Shown: piece by piece, positions 12,724-24,269 of the stretch
How positions within the stretch are numbered: position 1 is the stretch's first letter
Layout: each line of letters starts with the position of its first letter
NCBI RefSeq assembly: GCF_964340395.1
Contig: NC_135564.1
Span: 616,001 to 680,000, forward strand
Direction of reading: 5' to 3'
DNA length: 64,000 nucleotides
DNA from: Glandiceps talaboti
Lineage: Eukaryota > Hemichordata > Enteropneusta > Spengelidae
Program-made: the position numbers and the translations under genes
The notes under the pieces: generated by a model
What the model was told of the DNA's origin: nothing
The model's database searches: none
Seen by the model: only the letters and a program-made list of their open reading frames with translations

Positions 12724-15700
12724 CAGACAAAATAAATAATTCATATTTTAAGTTAAACCAGATTATGTATTATAACGATCTTGATATATGGTTCATTCAT
12801 ATGACAGAGAAATGTTCTATACAGTAGGTTGGCTCATTCATTTGTTGGAATCCCTCAAAAAACGTTCGTTTTGACTGACAAATCAAGATCAAGTAACATG
12901 TGTGACAGAAAATTTAATATGTCATTATGAACTTGGATATTGATGCAAATGAAAACCCATTGGTTGGTCGATACTCGACATATATGCAGTTTTAATGGTA
13001 GATATATTATACACGTTAAGACGCAAACTTTTTACAAATATTGATAGAAATATCAACACCAGGCAGAGCTAAAACTCATCAGGCAGGGCTAAAACTATGT
13101 TTGAATGTGAAGTACGTGATTACCCCTATGAATCTACATGAACAACATGTATTGACAATGATATCTGTAAGCTTACGTCCCAAATTTCCGGCAAATGAGT
13201 AAAATCTTCGACTAGTTTGGCATCTTAGTGGGTTTTTCAAAAAGAATTTAATGGTACATGTAATTACATTTTATATTAAATCTCATTCTCCTCGTAATCT
13301 AGAATATCAAACTTGTCATCGCATGAACGGTTTGGGCCACGAAAAATTTCTTCGAAGACCATCAGAGTGGTAGCGTACCGTGACAAACCACAGAGGTCAC
13401 TCAGTTTGCTATACTCACGTGATTCCGACGTCATTGTATCGTGACCGTATCAGCGGAGATTTCGTACTGCTTTATGCATTGTGATATTCAAATGCAGGTA
13501 TCCACATAGAGTATCATTACTGTTTTAGGTAGCCCGCAATGTATCAAATTACTGAGGAACACTGGATAGTTGAAATATGGATTAATTGCCAAGATACCTT
13601 TCATCATTGGAGGGTTACTGATCGCATTGTAATTTGACATTCCGTGACAACTACACACTTACAAAATGTACAACACAGTTTTAAAACGTCGGATTTAAGT
13701 CCGCAATTTTTTTTTTAATTTATGTTAATACGCATATTTACAAGTATCGTTATTTATGACAGGGTTTTTACCCCAAACCTGATCATTTTCAATCAATAAG
13801 AAAGTCGTCCGTTCCGCTGCATTGAAACAATGCCAAGTGTGTGACCGCCTCAATGCATCCTTAGTAACCATATCGTTTGACGCCACCAACATCTATTGTC
13901 CTTTGTCACCTTACCTTGCAGACATGACATATGAAAAAACAACGGAGCAAATCTCAGATTTTACGGACGGGATTAAAATGCCATACTTCAGTAGTTCTAA
14001 ATCGCTTTAGATCAGCCAATTGCGGCACAATTATGGGTCCATTTTGATTAAAACTGTGTGCATACATCACCACTGGAAACCACCTAGTTGTGCATAGCGT
14101 TAACTATCCGGTCACAAAGGTCCAGGGCTGTTAGCTTTGTCACCGTATTTAGTCCTACACAAAATAATTACATCACACGTAAGATCACTAAATCCACTTT
14201 TTTCTTGACTGAATTTGATGGGATCATTCGATTCAACGATATATGAAGGATTTCTTTGTTCCGAACACGAAGTATTTCATTTGATATAAGCAAGGTAAGT
14301 TTTTTATTTGCGACGGCGAGTTGTGGAGGACTTCTACAGTTTACGACTCCTTCAGTTATTAGACCGTTTTGTGAACACATGTTGATAACCGGACTTCATT
14401 GGTTAAGGAATGCATTGAGCTGTTGGGATCATTACACTGTGGTAATGTGATTACTCATTTCCCTGTTCACGTCACATTTTGAAATTTCCCGAGAAGCGAT
14501 CACAAACATGTAAACATTCCCATTTATCACCAACATGGATTCAATTTTACCATGTCCAGAACTGTACACAGACACGTATTACTTTAGCCATGACTCATAG
14601 TCATTTTTTCATATATTGTTTTTCTATCATGCAATCAGATGTGTTTTATCTTAGCTGTCACTGCTAAGTTAGATATTTCAAGCTGAATTATATTTGTCTA
14701 CTGTCACCTTCAAAGAAATGTGTACAACCTTCTCCAGGGGTTTGAGGTATTTCAGTGAAATATAACCGACTTTACTGCGACACCGACATGTGTTTTTTCG
14801 TCGATGGAATAATTAAAAATAATACCCTACAATTAGCATACCATTTTATTAGACATTATAATACATGTATATAGATATCAATGTGTGTACGTGAAATTTA
14901 ATGGTAGCTTTGTTTATGTTTAACATCACCATAGAAACCGTCGTCAACAAAATAACATTAATGACCAAAAAATAAGTCGCGTTAATCTTTGTCTGATCAG
15001 TCTTCAATGTTTGAACAAGACTAGTACGAATGTTTTTGTGGTAGAGTCAATCAAGAAATACATTGTTTTATTTTCTGACATATTTGTTGTTTTCCTACCT
15101 GCCAAACCCCTAACTGTATTGCCGTCAAACATTGTTGTACATAATCCTGAAGTGTACATGGATATCATATTATAGTAAAAACAATTTTTGACTTGGCTTT
15201 TGAGATTTGAAGTTGTTAGCCCTTAATGAGATATAATAGAGTAAAGAAATTTAAAACCATGCATAAAGTTTACAACGTCTATTTATCTCCATGGCGACGT
15301 CATAGTGGCGATATGTTGGTTTTAGAGGAATGACCAGTGCTTGAAAAGTTTACGTTGAGTCTTTGCTAACAGAAATATCGTATTGTTGCCGCTACCGAGG
15401 CTTCAAATCTTACGGTATATTTTTTAACCACTTCAAGTGCTTTGTGTTGAATAGAATACCATGTAAATGTAGTCAGGGCAGGGTTACTACCATCGACCTT
15501 GTATTGTATTATTACAACGAATAATTAACATTTGGCAAACACACTAAACCTTTCAAGCAAGCTGTATTCTTTTTAATTGACCACGAGCTGAAACCGTTCT
15601 AGTTATCCAGTTCCGATATGTTTATTGAGACTTATTTGCTTGCCCTTAACACACATGACGTCCATTCTCCCCGCTACAAGCGGTATTTATTGTGGCAATC

Positions 15701-18488
15701 TATATATACGAGGTGCTTAGTGAAAAGCCAAAGACTTATGGATTAAGAAACTATTTAGATTTAGGCTAACTCTAAGAAAATGGTAGAGGTGAACGTGTAG
15801 GTTAATACAACACTCATATAGAGTAATACATGTCCTATAGACACGTAGTAGCTATGATAAGAACCATACTGATATCACAGTCCCTTATCCCGTGATAATT
15901 CTACGATAAACACATTAGTACAATTTCATGAGCTAGGAAGCTATTTAGCATGTCATTTATTTACTTTGGACAAATTAGCGGGATTTCTGGAACCTTTTTA
16001 ATAGACTGATTGCACGCACGATCAACAAATCTCGCACGACTGTATCGATGTTTGTACCTATCCGGAACACAGCGAATAAATTCCTGAAATTATGTTGAAT
16101 TATAGTTGTTTAAAGGATGACGTCATCGTCACATGACTTGTTTATACACCTGTTTGTTGTCTGTGTCAGGTGCGGGACAATGGCATAAGGAAGTACATTT
16201 ACTCTATGGCGTGCTATATTTGTACACAAAGTATCACTCCGGGCGACTGTTAGATTATTTTTGACCAATTCAAATATCAGAGTCAAGAAGTCTATCCTCA
16301 GAGGAACTATCGTGTGTGACTTTACAGCCGACATCCCACTGAGTACGAAAGTGCAACCAAGCATAAAAACACCATTTAATTTATGTTTTAAAAGTTGTGG
16401 AATGAATGAATTTGTAAACTGTCTCCCTTTAATAAAGACTATGTTCCAGTCATATAACTCATATTCCGTACATCGTCTCATATGCAGTTTATCCTTTTAC
16501 TACAACTGGCTGATATAAAGTTTTGACAGTTGTCTCTTTTTGACCAAAATGTTAAAACCTTTTCATAAATATATGTTATTTCTTTGATTCCAATCGAAAA
16601 TAAGGTTTGACAAAAAATACAATAAAAACTAGAAATGTCGCTAAAAGTTTTTGGCGGGAATATAAAAATTTGGATATTTTCTAAAAGCTACAAAAGAGCA
16701 ACAATTATTTAACAAATAATTTCGGCATGAACTTAGCTTCAGTGTATCTGGGGAGATTACAATTGTTACAAATTTATCTATATATTTGGCTTATGGAAAA
16801 ACAGTTACACATAGTCTGAATTTGTGAGTAGGACAACGACGACACACGTCTCTGAAGGGAGAAGCTAAAGCCTTGAAGTATTCCAGTACTTCATACACTA
16901 TGCATGTTGACTGGAGATGATAAACGTAGTATATACTCCTCAGATATGACAATTTTGAACGTCACCAGATCACATCTACCCATTGATGATGAAAAGAGGA
17001 AGATAAATATATTCATATCAAAAAAATGATCGATATCTGATCTAAATGATCGGTATCTGGTAATGGTCGGCTCTTATCTTGTCTTTGATCGTTTGATTTT
17101 CTCAATATATATTTTATTAATATAAACATTAATACAATGATCAAGTGAATGAATTAGCATAATTGACTATGGTGTTTTTATTATCTGAACTAATATTTAT
17201 ACGAATGGAACCAGACAGAGAAAACATCGTTCCCCGTTTGATCATCCGAAATTGTTTGTTAAATACGAAAAGGAAATAATAACTTATCATATAGATTTTT
17301 ATGTTTTGATTATCTGAACTATTTACTTATACGAACCGGACCCGGCCCCGGAATGAACCCTGTTCCCCGTTTGGTTAACATTTTCTGTTAAGTGAAAAAA
17401 ACAACTTAACGGGATGCATTATCATTATCATTTTGATTTTAGTATTCAATTATCTGATGAACCAAAACCAGACACTTTAAGTGAACCCCACTCCATAGTC
17501 TGAGTTAGACGATCACATGTTTACACGTAGAACTTTGTAACGTGTTACTGTAGCCGAGTACATTTAAATCAGGAGAGTTGAATGGCCGGTTGGTTGCTGG
17601 TTTACAAAAAGAGACATATCACGGTTCCTTTAAAGTAATGTTCACTACAATACTACATAATGGCGTGAGAAAGAAACTGTTGTAATTTTATATCTTTCTT
17701 AGATTGCCCGTCAATGCAAAGTAGCGTAGAAACAACGACAATGTTTCTCTTGCAATTGATATTTGCGGTTTTAATTTCGTTATTCCAGCAACGGAGTGTT
17801 TTTATTTCGTTAAATTTCGTAATTTAGTACGACTTGATACGCACCATGGGTCAGCTACTTGGACCATGTACTGACGTTGTTTGTTTGTTTGCATGTGTCG
17901 TCCAGTCTAGTCTGCACAGTTAGACTAACATTTTAAGGTGAAATAACGACGTAACGAAGTGGTCCCACATCACAACGGAAGTTAGTAGATGCCATGGTTA
18001 CCGAATTTGTTTATTTTATACTTTCGATTTTTCCTATGATTGACAAATGTTTGTATAGTAATGGGGTAAAGTTTTACGGTTATGAAATTGGCGTTTCTTT
18101 TGAGGTATTGTTCCCCTTGCACCCCGTTACTGTATCGGATGACCTTATTCGAGCCATCAAGTAAACCCTGCTACTAAATTATAAATTCTGTATTTCTTTC
18201 AGATTTTTAAAGTAACTTGCGGCGACAGGTTATCGTCGAGTTCTTTTCTCTTTTGGAAGTTCTGAGTTATTGTTGTATTTACACTAAAGGTAAGAGTTTT
18301 AAAATGATTTGTTATCGAAATTAAAGTCGTTTTGAGAGGAGCTTAAATTCGACAAATGGAACCCTTAGGTTATGATAGACTATAACCACTGTAAGATATT
18401 ATAATGAGTACAACAGAAATTCACCTAAAAAATACCTCACCTGACCCGAATCAACCATCTACAACTCTACTAAAATTAACAGTTGAGA

Positions 18489-18541
18489 TGGGTGGGTGGG
18501 TAGATGGGGTGGGTAGGGGTAGGGGTTGGGGTAGGGGTAGG
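18489..18541 (+). repeat. G-rich block with G-quadruplex potential
   Basis: At least nine runs of three or four G within about 50 bases on the plus strand, including GGGGTAGGGGTTGGGG, separated by loops of one to a few bases. This meets the usual G3+N1-7 criterion several times over. The repeated TAGGGG/TTGGGG units resemble degenerate telomere-type repeats but are short and internal. Confidence 0.8.
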
Positions 18542-18820
18542 TGTTAAAATGTATGGTGACAACTGAGGGTTCTTTATCACATACCACTATCCAAATGTCG
18601 TGCTCCAGATAGCCGACATTTGAAAGTATTTGTATCCTATGTTGGAATTTATAGGTCCATGTCGGATTAGGATTAAATTGAGCTGTGGAAAACAGTTGCC
18701 TGGCAACCTATATAAAATTGGTCCAAAACAAAACTTTAAGAATTACCCTATGTAATCTTTATGGCTTCACTGATAAGATTTATACTTATGCAAGAACCTT
18801 GGATTAAATTCCCGATCCTT

Positions 18821-19233
18821 AAAGGCCAAAGTTTCAATCCCAGGTTCTCTCATTAGTGTTATGTTATCAGTAGAGACATAAAGGCCAAAGTTTCAATCCC
18901 AGGTTCTCTTATTAGTGTTATGTTATCAGCAGATACATAAAGGCCAACGTTTCAATCCCAGGTTCTCTCATTAGTGTTATGTTATCAGTAGAGACATAAA
19001 GGCCAAAGTTTCAATCCCAGGTTCTCTTATTAGTGTTATGTTATCAGCAGATACATAAAGGCCAACGTTTCAATCCCAGGTTCTCTCATTAGTGTTATGT
19101 TATCAGCAGATACATAAAGGCCAACGTTTCAATCCCAGGTTCTCTTATTAGTGTTATGTTATCAGCAGATACATAAAGGCCAACGTTTCAATCCCAGGTT
19201 CTCTCATTAGTGTTATGTTATCAGTAGAGACAT
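18821..19233. repeat. 59-bp tandem repeat, 7 copies
   Basis: 413 bases equal exactly seven 59-bp units. Each begins AAAGGCCAA(A/C)GTTTCAAT, continues CCAGGTTCTCT(C/T)ATTAG and ends TGTTATGTTATCAG plus TAGAGACAT or CAGATACAT. Two sub-types alternate, which suggests higher-order duplication of two-unit blocks. No frame across it is coding-like. Confidence 0.92.
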
Positions 19234-20385
19234 ACAGATTACATGGAGTTGTTCTTTTGTTGTGGACCAACTTTTTCTATAGGACTACCAGACAACTAAA
19301 TGTTGTCATCAGGGCCTTTAAATTTTAATATAGAATACATAATGCTTCGTCGATGTGATTCAGAAGCCATCATGGACAGACTTATTGGCTACTTGCTAAA
19401 CAAAACTTGATTCGGCTCAAAGGTATGGAACTTCATGATATAATGTCACTTCTGCTAGGTTGATATTCAAAACAGAAAATGAATATTGCAATGGTTTCTC
19501 TGTATTTACATGATCATGGCTGCCATGATCCTAGCTGGACGTTTGTTTTCCATTTAGTAAAAGTATACTCCTCTTTTTCTAGCACTCAATATTTTTCTTT
19601 GTTTATTTGTCATAGACATAACCACACGTGTTTGTGTATTATCCGATGTAAATTTGTGTATCTTGTTTATAACAAATATTGTCAGTTTTTACTGAATTCA
19701 AGGACATCAGTCGCCACGTTTCAGTTTCAAATTATTTTCCAGACACTTACCAACTACTTAGCAATTTGTGTTTTGATATTTCTTCAGCTGTGTTTACTTG
19801 TCTGCATGTAGATCCCTGAAAGTACTTTCTATTTGTTTCTGTGAAATAACCCCCCCCTCCCCCCTCCCAATATATACAAGATTCAAAATAAAACAAAACG
19901 TATGAAACTTACTCTGCATTTGAAATAAGGAATTCAGAAGACTTCGGCAATAGATTGAAAGCTCAACCCGATTCTCAGTTAAATCGAGCTTTCATGTGGC
20001 CAAGTTTTGAGAGAATTTAAGAACTTTTAAATTTCAGAAAAATTGACCCGATTCTCCCTCTACTTTTGATACAAATAATAACCTATTATAGTGCAATGTA
20101 CTAGATAGTCATAGTTGCAAGACTTACCTTGATGTCGTATATACAAACAATAAGCATTATAACAGATTATAACTCAAAGATTTTTAGCATCGAGATTATG
20201 ATCTGTCTTGGTTATGTTACAAAACTTGGAACTCTTTTTGTCTTATAACCTGTATAATTTGTTTCATCTACAAAGCTGATGAATATTTTTGGTCAAATCA
20301 ATTTAGAGTGACACATTTTAACTTTTGCTACGTATATCTTTTTTTTTAGTTTCGTGGAGAAATTCAACCAGCCAACGTCATAAAA

Positions 20386-20649
20386 ATGCACAACCATATA
20401 TTATTTGCCACTCCTTTACGTCATCGCGATTCTGTTCAATGTGGAATCAAGCCGATGCCACCATTGAAAAGGATCCGAGAACTGGAAGAAGGGTTTATAT
20501 TGGATTCCATAGCAGCAGAGACAAGGCGGACAAAATGGCGACCAATCATACCCTCGTATAATGCGTTAAGTGATAAATATTGCCAGGCGTATTTCCGATC
20601 ACCCCAAGTACAGGAACTCTTGAAATCCACTTCATCTGACTCAAGTGAG
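20386..20649 (+). CDS. DUF4542/C17orf98-like conserved exon, paralogue 1
   Basis: The exon follows a T-rich acceptor (TTTTTTTAG at 20,349) and ends at GAG|GTAATT. Coding starts at ATG 20,386 and gives 88 codons, leaving phase 0. Residues 29-77 carry the signature seen in the complete copy at 27 kb: IRELEEGFILDSIA, then WRPIIPSYNALSDKY and AYF. Downstream exons are uncertain. A frame at 20,734-20,800 (AFSKTGLRQYW) and a frame ending at stop 21,259 (QVVTGNSHNN) loosely resemble the later family segments, but donors and phases do not settle a model. The exon is clear; whether the gene is intact is not. Confidence 0.65.
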
Positions 20650-21988
20650 GTAATTGAACTTTTGTTAATACAGTAATTTGGTAATGACAGCTTTGCAGAA
20701 CAGAAACACTACAAAGCATATTTTATTTATAGATAGAAAACAAACCAGGTTTTGCTTGCTTTCTCCAAGACTGGACTGAGACAATACTGGGCCACTGAGA
20801 AAACAATGGAGGTGGAAAAAAATGTTGTCTCTTGGCAACAGAACGAAAATAGCGTAGTGTGATGTGATGTGATGTGATGTGAAATGACTCCAGAGCCCAA
20901 AGTTATATACCTTCATTTCCCAGAGTTGCGTTCCTCTTTAGCTCTATGGGGAAATACAGGCTTGTAGATTTCCATGGAAAGAAAACACAGAAACATAACA
21001 TGTTTAATATGGGAAAGTTTGGAGGGAATTGAAATACTTTGATTTTCATGGAAATTTGTCCTCGAGGTGCATTCTTCCTTTAATATCGTCACAGCAACTA
21101 TTACATTGGATTCTGTCAGATATCTCGTGGAGTCAAGTTGTCACCGGGAATTCACATAATAATAGTGAATATGACATCTCGATATCATCTTTTGGAATGA
21201 ATAAATTTGACAAAAATAAAACGTCGGTTATAAAACCCTTATCGCAATATTTTAACTAAGATGCGTCTTTCAACTGCTATAATGTTGATTATGCATTGTC
21301 CATTTTGTGCATTGAATTTAGCCTAAAATACACACGTGTGTAGTTTCATGTCATTGCCCTTTTCCAATTGCAATGCCAGAAAGTAAAGTCGAGCGTTGTG
21401 ATTTGGCAATGGCTTACAAAATGAAAATATTCATCAAGACTGAACCATTCAGGAATATTACGAACAGAGGTCTTCATCTCCTACATGTGCTATGATGTAC
21501 CCCCTCCCCTCCCCGGTAGAATAATGGTGTGATCTGTCGGAGTCTTTGTGGCTGTACATGATTTAACGTCTGCTTCGTTCAAATCAAGTTATTGACTATT
21601 AAGATCCGTTACTTAGCAACAGACATAAATCACTCAGCGACGTCAAAAATGTAATGAAGCAAGACTAAGCTTTTCATCCAGACGTATCAAAGCAACACGG
21701 CGATGTGTTGTGGTGACCCACGTACGTCAACAAGTTGAAGACAGACTACTTCGAACAACCAAAAATCACACAGGCTGCTACAAAGGGTACTCTGTTGATT
21801 AGTTTGTACAACTTTATACTACTGTAACACCAGAACTTTCGAGTTCTCGTAAGAATTTGAAGTTTTAGTACGGACATCTGTACAGCCGTACCCAAAGAGA
21901 GAAACGTCAACATTGTTGAGTTAACCGACGATAAACTGTAAATCGTGTATGCTGACTTTACCTGACTCTTTTCTACGTATTTTTGCAG
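20650..21988. other. Between DUF4542 copies 1 and 2; possible decayed or missed downstream exons
   Basis: The plus-strand frame ending at 21,259 contains QVVTGNSHNNSEYD, which resembles the family segment with a V-T-G-x-x-H-x-N pattern. The best acceptors are CAG at about 21,094 (phase 0) or 21,119 (phase 1). A GATGT pentamer run lies at 20,858-20,883. I could not build a gene model in which every splice phase agrees. Confidence 0.3.
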
Positions 21989-22006
21989 GAGTTTGACGGA
22001 ACAGAA

Positions 22007-22246
22007 ATGTCTTTGAACACAAATAAATTGTCGAATAGAAGACGAGTTATGCCTAGTCCACCGGTGTCGAGATTACGAGATCGAGAGAAGGAATTTGTGT
22101 TAGACTCCGTGGTGTCGTCAAACCAAGTAACAAGATGGAAACCATTGATACCTCCTTACGATGCAGCTGTCGACCCACATGCACAGGATTACTTTCAACG
22201 TAAAGGAGTAAAGAGAACCATGGACGTGACTTGTACACTCAAACCA
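22007..22246 (+). CDS. DUF4542/C17orf98-like conserved exon, paralogue 2
   Basis: The exon starts after TTTTTGCAG at 21,988; the ATG at 22,007 gives 80 codons ending CCA|GTGAGT, a strong phase-0 donor. Residues 26-65 match the family signature: LRDREKEFVLDSVV, then RWKPLIPPYDAAVDPHAQDYF. Its exit phase equals that of the other two copies, so the intron position is shared. The next exons are unclear. One candidate is 23,025-23,175 (phase 1 in, starts GHHNTKTKLK, has KRN, stop TAA); another is the terminal exon at 24,124. A GA microsatellite lies in the first intron. Confidence 0.65.
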
Positions 22247-22292
22247 GTGAGTACAAATAGTGTATGAAAGAGAAGGGTGAGATGGTGAGAGG

Positions 22293-22294
<2 letters not shown>

Positions 22295-22385
<91 letters not shown>

Positions 22386-22478
22386 GGAGAGAGAGAGGGA
22401 GAGAGGGAGAGAGAGCGAGGGAGAGAGAGAGGGAGAGAGAGGGGGAGAGAGGGGGAGAGAGAGAGGGGGGGGGAGAGA
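22295..22478. repeat. (GA)n microsatellite, pure then degenerate
   Basis: A pure GA run of about 80 bases, followed by about 100 bases interrupted by extra G residues and ending in a poly-G patch. It lies in the intron just after the paralogue 2 exon. Long Arg-Glu and Ser-Leu frames across it are artefacts. Confidence 0.95.
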
Positions 22479-23024
22479 TCAACAGGTTGCTTTTGTCGCA
22501 TGAGTTCATATATGTGTATATACTATTCTGAAATCTTTGACTATGGTCTACAGTATAAATCACACACTGACCTGTACTTTAGATGCACACGTTTACGATT
22601 ACCTATTTTTCGAACAGGAAAACAAAATGTTTCTTTTGAATTGGAACGATTGTCAACTGATATCGAATCTAGTCTAGGTCTTGTCCGCGAAGATGGTTTC
22701 AGGATACGTTTAACGAAACCCTCGTTTTTTTTAGAGTTCGCTCTATGTGAGATGGCAATAATAATATTATTACCTTTTATTCAAACATTATTGTGTTCCA
22801 TAAAACGCCTATGTTGGAAGCTCTAAATTTCGGTATACCCCTACAAAAAACAATCAGCTCTGACAGCAGCCATCACGTTTTAGTACATAGCCAGCACCGA
22901 GATTGTCATACTTTGTATGTGATGAAAATATTATGAATTACGTCTGATTGGATGCCATGGTATGTCCGTCATCTCAAAGGAACTTCTATCGTCCGCCATT
23001 TGTACAGTATATGTCATTTTCAGG

Positions 23025-23175
23025 GCATCATAATACTAAAACAAAATTAAAATCAACCATTTCAATAGGACCAAGAATGAAAAGAAATAATCAAAACATA
23101 TATAGTGTGGTGACTTTGGAGGCATTAACGAGACAGCGAAGTCTTCGAAAGTGTATTTCGAAAGCATGGCGCTAA
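23025..23175 (+). CDS. Possible terminal exon of paralogue 2 (DUF4542-like, diverged)
   Basis: An acceptor TTTTCAG precedes GG CAT CAT in phase 1, the same phase as the final exon of the complete copy. The peptide GHHNTKTKLKSTIS, then GPRMKRNNQ, shares spacing of G-H, L-K, G and R-N with the family C-terminus (GHAQFMQDVKP, then GQFGFRRN, in the complete copy). It ends at TAA 23,173-23,175. The likeness is weak and no clear middle exon was found, so this may be a decayed copy. Confidence 0.3.
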
Positions 23176-24123
23176 TGGAATGAAAGCTTGGACCCTTGAA
23201 TGTAACATTTTATGGTCCTTATTAATATTTATTATCACAATGAACTTACAGTGCCTTTTAAGAACATGTGGTCCCAGAATTTCTATAAAGCATACCGCCA
23301 GTTACTGTTACAGTGGAATAATGATGACAAAGTTGACACATGAAAAATGTAGAACCTCGATTTTTTTAACAAAAAAAAATTGTATATAAGATACTTAGAT
23401 GTATCTATGTATATATATCCCCTGCGTTCTGGTCGGGTAGCGGATCACTAGAGCTATTTAAGGGGATTAATTTGTCATAAAACACTGACAAGGGTACTGA
23501 TCTAGTGTCATATCAGTACTGATCTCTCTCCCCAATGGGCATCTAGTGTCATCTATAACAGATGTATTTAGGTTTTTTTTATTGAGGTGTAACTCGTACC
23601 CCAACCTTGTCTTACGTGTTTGTCTGGTCCATAGATTTTGATTAATTCCCAGGAAACTCTTTCCATGCTCCCACTAGAATCTCTTTCCGTTACTGTCAAA
23701 GTTTGAGTGCATCCTTTTTGTTCACTTTCTTGTGGAATAACTTTAAATTCAATTCAATTATGATCTCTCCCAGATAAACCATACTTTAATTTCCCAAGTT
23801 TGTCTCTCTTACACTAACATCTCTATTACCCAAATTTGTCTCTCTTACACTAACATCTCCATTACCACTAGTATTCACGGGAATGTAAAATATTTATAAA
23901 AAAACCACATTTTATGTTGGAAACTCGAGACAAAGATATCAGCTGCGGTGGAATTCTAAAGAACACGTGACATCACAGTGTACATTGAGTCTCGACATGT
24001 CTGCGCCCTCATCGTTTGACTAGTATTTATCTATTGTGGCTATCACAAGTTTTCGTTCTCTAAATCTGTTGTCTAAGCCATGATTTAGGAGCCTTTCTTT
24101 ATTCTTACAAACTTTCCTTGCAG

Positions 24124-24257
24124 GGAGAACGAGACATCGATACAAGGAAGATGACAACATGGTGGTTGCGAAAGTGATGGACGTCATTTCTCAAGACATC
24201 GCTACTGTGGATCATTGTCTTACCAGAGTCAACTCAGTAGCCAAGGATTTACATTGA
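24124..24257 (+). CDS. Orphan terminal exon with strong acceptor and poly(A) signal
   Basis: A strong acceptor (ACTTTCCTTGCAG) opens a phase-1 frame of 43 codons to TGA 24,257. The peptide begins RTRHRYKEDDNMVVAKVMDV and continues as a helix-like amphipathic segment ending VNSVAKDLH. AATAAA follows at 24,264. This looks like the last exon of a plus-strand gene, possibly paralogue 2, but its sequence does not resemble the DUF4542 C-terminus and the phase would need an intermediate exon. A 36-bp direct duplication lies upstream at 23,793-23,865. Confidence 0.4.
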
Positions 24258-24269
24258 ATATATAATAAA

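Noticed and set aside
16110-16518. Overlapping frames on both strands (123 codons minus, 85 codons plus)
   Set aside because: No family likeness, no splice signals in useful places, and both strands open over the same AT-rich bases, as expected by chance.
19479-19811. 110-codon plus-strand frame with hydrophobic composition
   Set aside because: Composition follows the T-rich DNA; no conserved motif, no exon borders and no neighbour that would fit.
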